Shown here piece after piece: positions 6,217-8,918 of a stretch of 8,918 bases of DNA. The DNA comes from Bacteriovoracaceae bacterium UBA4097 (lineage in GTDB: Bacteria > Bdellovibrionota > Bacteriovoracia > Bacteriovoracales > Bacteriovoracaceae): contig DFXX01000026.1 in NCBI GenBank assembly GCA_002381765.1, positions 1 through 8,918 of the forward strand, given 5' to 3'. The notes under the pieces were generated by a model. The model saw nothing but the letters and a program-made list of their open reading frames with translations, was not told the DNA's origin and did no database searches. Position numbers and translations under genes: made by a program. Numbering within the stretch: position 1 is the stretch's first letter; the number at the start of each line of letters is the position of its first letter.

Positions 6217-7059
6217 CTAAAAAGCTTCCCAGTAAGCATAATCAATTTCTGATTTGATAAAACTTTCTTTTTCATATCCTGTTCTTTCAAACTTATCTAA
6301 ATCTCTAGGTTGCCAGTAGTACATGCTGGAATAGTGCAGATAACAATGTTCACTTTCCTGGTTGTTTTCGTAGGTTGAGTACTTTGTTATTACCGGACAT
6401 TCTCTTTTGCTTCTTATAAATAAGTCTGACCAAGTTTTCATCGCTAATGGTTTTTTTGCAAACATTGGATCGAGGGCCCTCTCGACCACAGTCCCTTCAT
6501 GGTTGACGAGGACCGTTGGAATGGCATGAAACCACCATTTGAAATTATATTCCCGAATGTATTTTCTGGTATAAAAAATAAATACCTTTTTTGATTTTAG
6601 ACCCGAATTTTTAAATTCTTCATAGTTCCAAACGTGAGCACGATTATAGCATTGGGATCTTCTTTGCCACCTCCGATTCATCCTGCGAAAGATATTGTTT
6701 ACAGTATCCATATTCGGCAAGATTGTAGGTTGATAATGAGAAAGAACTTCTTTCTCCTCAAAGGATTTGAAGTCTATCTTATCTTTAGAAGTTGAGTCTT
6801 TAACCTTGATAAGAGAAAGGACGTTATGATTCTTATCTAGTTTAACCTCTACAGTTGAACCAACTCCAATGTCTTCTTTAATAAAAATATCTCTTCCGCT
6901 CTTGGATGTTAGGACACCAATTTTGCCATCTGAAAAGTAGAGGTGGTCTCGCTCATTGGAACTTTGACCAAGATCTATCTTCTCAATGATGAGTCTTTCT
7001 TCTCCTGCATATGCAAAAGATAAAGAGAATATTATGAGTATTGCTAGAAAAGGTTTCAT
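6217..7059 (-). CDS. Second exported protein-glutamine deamidase, paralogue of the 1709-2569 product
   Basis: The 280-residue product starts at ATG 7059, preceded by AGGAG with a 6-nt gap. The signal peptide MKPFLAILIIFSLSFAYA fits Sec export. The N-terminal region to about residue 130 is diverged from its paralogue. The catalytic part aligns nearly without gaps: SQCYNRAHVWNYE (Cys137), FKWWFHAIP (His178), VVERALDP (Asp197), KYSTYENN and YYWQPRDL. By eye somewhat under half of catalytic-domain positions match the paralogue. Cys221 and Cys239 correspond to Cys222 and Cys241 there, supporting a conserved disulfide. By family it converts protein glutamines to glutamates in the periplasm or outside the cell. 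It appears to be a single-gene unit with its own promoter. Confidence 0.82.
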   Translation of the reverse strand: MKPFLAILIIFSLSFAYAGEERLIIEKIDLGQSSNERDHLYFSDGKIGVLTSKSGRDIFIKEDIGVGSTVEVKLDKNHNVLSLIKVKDSTSKDKIDFKSFEEKEVLSHYQPTILPNMDTVNNIFRRMNRRWQRRSQCYNRAHVWNYEEFKNSGLKSKKVFIFYTRKYIREYNFKWWFHAIPTVLVNHEGTVVERALDPMFAKKPLAMKTWSDLFIRSKRECPVITKYSTYENNQESEHCYLHYSSMYYWQPRDLDKFERTGYEKESFIKSEIDYAYWEAF

Positions 7060-7085
7060 CTGTATCTCCTTTAGTTATTACTTGA

Positions 7086-7114
7086 ATTATGGAGCAGGAG
7101 TAGTTGAAACCCAA
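7086..7114 (-). promoter_or_regulatory. Candidate promoter of the second deamidase gene
   Basis: On the minus strand TTGGGT (7114-7109) and CATAAT (7091-7086) are 17 nt apart. The -10 box matches consensus at five of six positions, the -35 box at three. The leader would be about 20 nt long and contain the AGGAG ribosome-binding site at 7070-7066. Confidence 0.45.
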
Positions 7115-7259
7115 GACACAGTAAGTGATAAAGATAGTGGTGGTTGAAGGCGGAACAAAGCATAAGAATTCTATTTTTAAGGTTTTATTTTAATTACCTT
7201 TGAAGGGTTACATAGAAAATCTTAATCTAAAACCAGGGTTGGCCCATAAAGTAGACTCC

Positions 7260-7498
7260 TCATTCATCGCTCATGATTAAGTAGTAAAAGTCTGGAAAGT
7301 TCGTATAGCACCATACCTTTTCAGATACTAAAAACTTTATTGATGCCGATCTTCTCCTACCTTAACAAATACTAGGGAATGGGCGAGTCTTGACCAAAAC
7401 TCAAGACGCTCTGAGCCGAAGCTAGAAGAAAAGGTATAGATGTACTTAATTTTGGCTTTTTTAAATAAGCGCTCATCCTTAAATGAAGCTCTTGGAGT
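7260..7498 (-). pseudogene. Probable decayed reading frame of unknown function
   Basis: On the minus strand, from 7498 to a TAA at 7337-7339, one frame reads like protein, for example KIKYIYTFSSSFGSERLE and LAHSLVFVKVGED. It has no start codon. At about 7345-7350 a shift to another frame continues protein-like sequence (SIKFLVSEKVWCYTN, then FPDFYYLIMSDE) to a TGA at 7260-7262. The aromatic-rich, stop-free composition and the join suggest a frameshifted remnant just downstream of the lipoprotein gene. I do not recognise the family, and chance open frames are possible in so short a region. Confidence 0.35.
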
Positions 7499-8211
7499 TA
7501 CTGACCATAGCTAAATTCATCAATGGCCAAAGTTGCGCCGTTGTCATTGGCGGATATTGAAACATGACAAATATTCTTTCTACTGCTGACGAAAGAGAGG
7601 TGTTGAAGCTTACCTCTTCCGTCATGAGAAACATTTGCATCTTTAATTAGTTCTCGAGAGCAATCAAATAGTCTTATCTTCGCTGAATGAAGATCTACTG
7701 CTTTTGCGGACCAATATGAAATGGGTAGTGAGAAGCTCCATAGTAATCCGTCCTTAGCCTCAGTATCTGTACCCGAGGTCGTGATACCGCGATCTTTCCC
7801 CGTAATGCCGTTCTTAGAAACTGGGTTTTCGACATTAATGAGAAAAGTATGAGTACCAAAAATATCATCAAGATATTGAACTTTCTGATCCTGATTACCA
7901 AATTCATTCTTATGAAAAAGCCGGTAACTAAGGGATACCTTCTCTTCATTAGATAAGGAGTAGACTTGCCCATCATCAAAAGAGATGAAGGTTTCTGTAA
8001 TGGGTTTCTTGCACTCAATTGCCTTCAGAAAGTTTTGTTCGGATTGGTTGCCGAAGTAAAAGGTATAATCCTCCCCAGTCATTTCAGAACAATAAGTATC
8101 TGTGGTTATGGGAGGAACTAACTTTTCAAGACTACTTCGAGTCGTGGAGATGTGAGGGTTCCCACACGAGGAAAGTGTAATGACTGAAGTTAATAGTAAA
8201 AAGTATTTCAT
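7498..8211 (-). CDS. Hypothetical lipoprotein coupled to an OmpA-family gene
   Basis: The 237-residue product has an N-terminal signal ending in the lipobox LSSC (Cys16). Its ATG (8211) overlaps the TGA of the upstream OmpA-like gene as ATGA, and AGGA lies 5 nt before it, so translation is coupled. I recognise no family. The C-terminal third alternates polar and hydrophobic residues and looks beta-rich, with LQHLSFVSS and GATLAIDEFSYGQ at the end. Two cysteines (LFDCSRE and NICHVS) could form a disulfide in this domain. Coupling to an OmpA-type protein suggests the two act at the same site in the outer membrane or periplasm. Confidence 0.7.
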   Translation of the reverse strand: MKYFLLLTSVITLSSCGNPHISTTRSSLEKLVPPITTDTYCSEMTGEDYTFYFGNQSEQNFLKAIECKKPITETFISFDDGQVYSLSNEEKVSLSYRLFHKNEFGNQDQKVQYLDDIFGTHTFLINVENPVSKNGITGKDRGITTSGTDTEAKDGLLWSFSLPISYWSAKAVDLHSAKIRLFDCSRELIKDANVSHDGRGKLQHLSFVSSRKNICHVSISANDNGATLAIDEFSYGQ

Positions 8212-8918
8212 AAAGATCCTACCTTGTTTGCTAGATTAAATTCTACCTTTCTATTCTTACTCTCTATCTGATGCTGGGGAGCTGTTTCTCCAAAGCCTTG
8301 AATAGATAATTTATTTTCAGGTATTCCATTTTTCACCAGATATTCTTTGACTGACTTAGCTCTCTTTTTACTCAGTTCCATATTGTAGTCGTCCTGTCCT
8401 ATACTGCTGGCATAACCTTCAATAATTATATCGGGTAGACTTCCCTTGGATTCCTTAAGGGATTGAAGGATTGATTTCATTTTTCCCATTTCTTCTTCCG
8501 GAAGCTTATATTGATCATGAGGGAAGTAGATCTTGGGATCAGAGGTAATAAAAGGGCCTTGATTAGCAGCCAAGGCAGTACTAACTTCTTGCCTCTGAGC
8601 TAATGCTTCTTTTTCATGGAACTTAACTCCAATCAGGACTGAATAGGTCTTTCTTTGCACTTCGTCTAAGGCGGCAATTCCCGCCCCATAGTAAGTTGAG
8701 AAGTTTTTATGGGTTTTATGTTTGGCCGTCAGAAAGTATTTTCCCTCATCTTGCAAGACATCATCCACCAGTGGAATATTTCTGTAACTTTCAAGGTTGA
8801 TATTAATCTTATCATTCACATCATAAGAGATACCAAGTTGAGCGAGTAGGAGCTGTCGGTGATCAACGTCTTCATAGACATTATTTTTTGCGAAATGGCC
8901 TCCAACTGAAGCCAGGAA
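8208..8918 (-). CDS. OmpA-family outer-membrane protein, N-terminus cut by window edge
   Basis: The frame stays open from the TGA at 8208-8210 to the right edge (236 codons visible), so the GTG at 8819 is only an internal codon. The N-terminal visible part (FLASVGGHFAKNNVYEDV, LLLAQLGISYDVNDKINI, YSVLIGVKFHE) has the alternating pattern of beta-barrel strands. The C-terminal 100 or so residues form an OmpA-like peptidoglycan-binding domain: IIIEGYASSIGQDDYNMELS, RAKSVKEYL and NRKVEF. The Asp usual in GHTD is replaced, since the motif reads GYASSIG, a variant also seen in other OmpA-like proteins with GYAS motifs. The arginine of SKKRAKSV is kept. It should link the outer membrane to the cell wall. 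The coupled downstream gene encodes a lipoprotein. Confidence 0.85.
   Translation of the reverse strand, partial: FLASVGGHFAKNNVYEDVDHRQLLLAQLGISYDVNDKININLESYRNIPLVDDVLQDEGKYFLTAKHKTHKNFSTYYGAGIAALDEVQRKTYSVLIGVKFHEKEALAQRQEVSTALAANQGPFITSDPKIYFPHDQYKLPEEEMGKMKSILQSLKESKGSLPDIIIEGYASSIGQDDYNMELSKKRAKSVKEYLVKNGIPENKLSIQGFGETAPQHQIESKNRKVEFNLANKVGSL

Noticed and set aside
7071..7163. Short minus-strand frame (30 residues) just upstream of the second deamidase, possible leader peptide
   Set aside because: It has no ribosome-binding site, the best promoter candidate lies inside it, and the other strand is equally open there, so it is probably chance.
7385..7411. Hairpin GAGTCTTGA / TCAAGACGCTC as a terminator of the lipoprotein gene
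   Set aside because: The stem has a 2-nt bulge, no T-run follows on the minus strand, and it lies about 90 nt past the stop inside the probable decayed frame.
7695..8018. Minus-strand open frame of 107 codons in another frame
   Set aside because: It lies inside the lipoprotein gene, which has a lipobox, a ribosome-binding site and coupling to the upstream gene.
1..8918. tRNA, rRNA, CRISPR array or intact transposase
   Set aside because: I saw no cloverleaf, no ribosomal RNA sequence, no regularly spaced repeats and no complete transposase on either strand.

Overview
The window is A/T-rich accessory DNA from what looks like a Gram-negative, double-membrane bacterium. Many products carry Sec signal peptides or lipoboxes. 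There is an OmpA-type outer-membrane protein, an L,D-transpeptidase and a DsbB/DsbA pair. The mix of small lipoproteins with Gly/Ser/Asp-rich N-termini, exported glutamine-modifying enzymes and low G+C fits the predatory Bdellovibrionota (Bacteriovorax/Halobacteriovorax type). That placement is inference; no rRNA or phylogenetic marker is present.

Left part (1-1708): a minus-strand gene, cut by the left edge, encodes an exported transglutaminase of the oomycete 'TGase elicitor' (GP42) type. Its core resembles the Pep-13 elicitor motif (VWNQP). Upstream lies a perfect 41-bp palindrome overlapping a plausible promoter. Beyond it is a decayed zf-TFIIB zinc-ribbon gene with two frameshifts and lost cysteines, then about 280 bp without a gene.

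Centre (1709-3712): a plus-strand two-gene operon encodes an exported protein-glutamine deamidase (Cys137-His178-Asp198) and a lipoprotein with an EF-hand-like loop and an acidic tail. The lipoprotein gene carries a strong inverted repeat near each end and is followed by a hairpin that may serve both converging genes. A minus-strand exported L,D-transpeptidase follows (3713-4942).

Right-centre (5054-7059): a plus-strand overlapping dsbB-dsbA pair faces a second, minus-strand protein-glutamine deamidase, a paralogue of the first with the same triad and a shared extra cysteine pair.

Right part (7060-8918): a gene-poor stretch holds a probable decayed reading frame. It is followed by a minus-strand translationally coupled pair: an OmpA-family barrel protein, cut by the right edge, and a lipoprotein.

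Together the window concentrates envelope and secreted functions. Three exported enzymes act, by family, on protein glutamine side chains (one cross-linking, two deamidating). A disulfide-forming pair lies among them and could mature the cysteine-bearing exported proteins. A coordinated glutamine-modification set used on self envelope, prey or host proteins is a reasonable hypothesis but is not shown by sequence alone.
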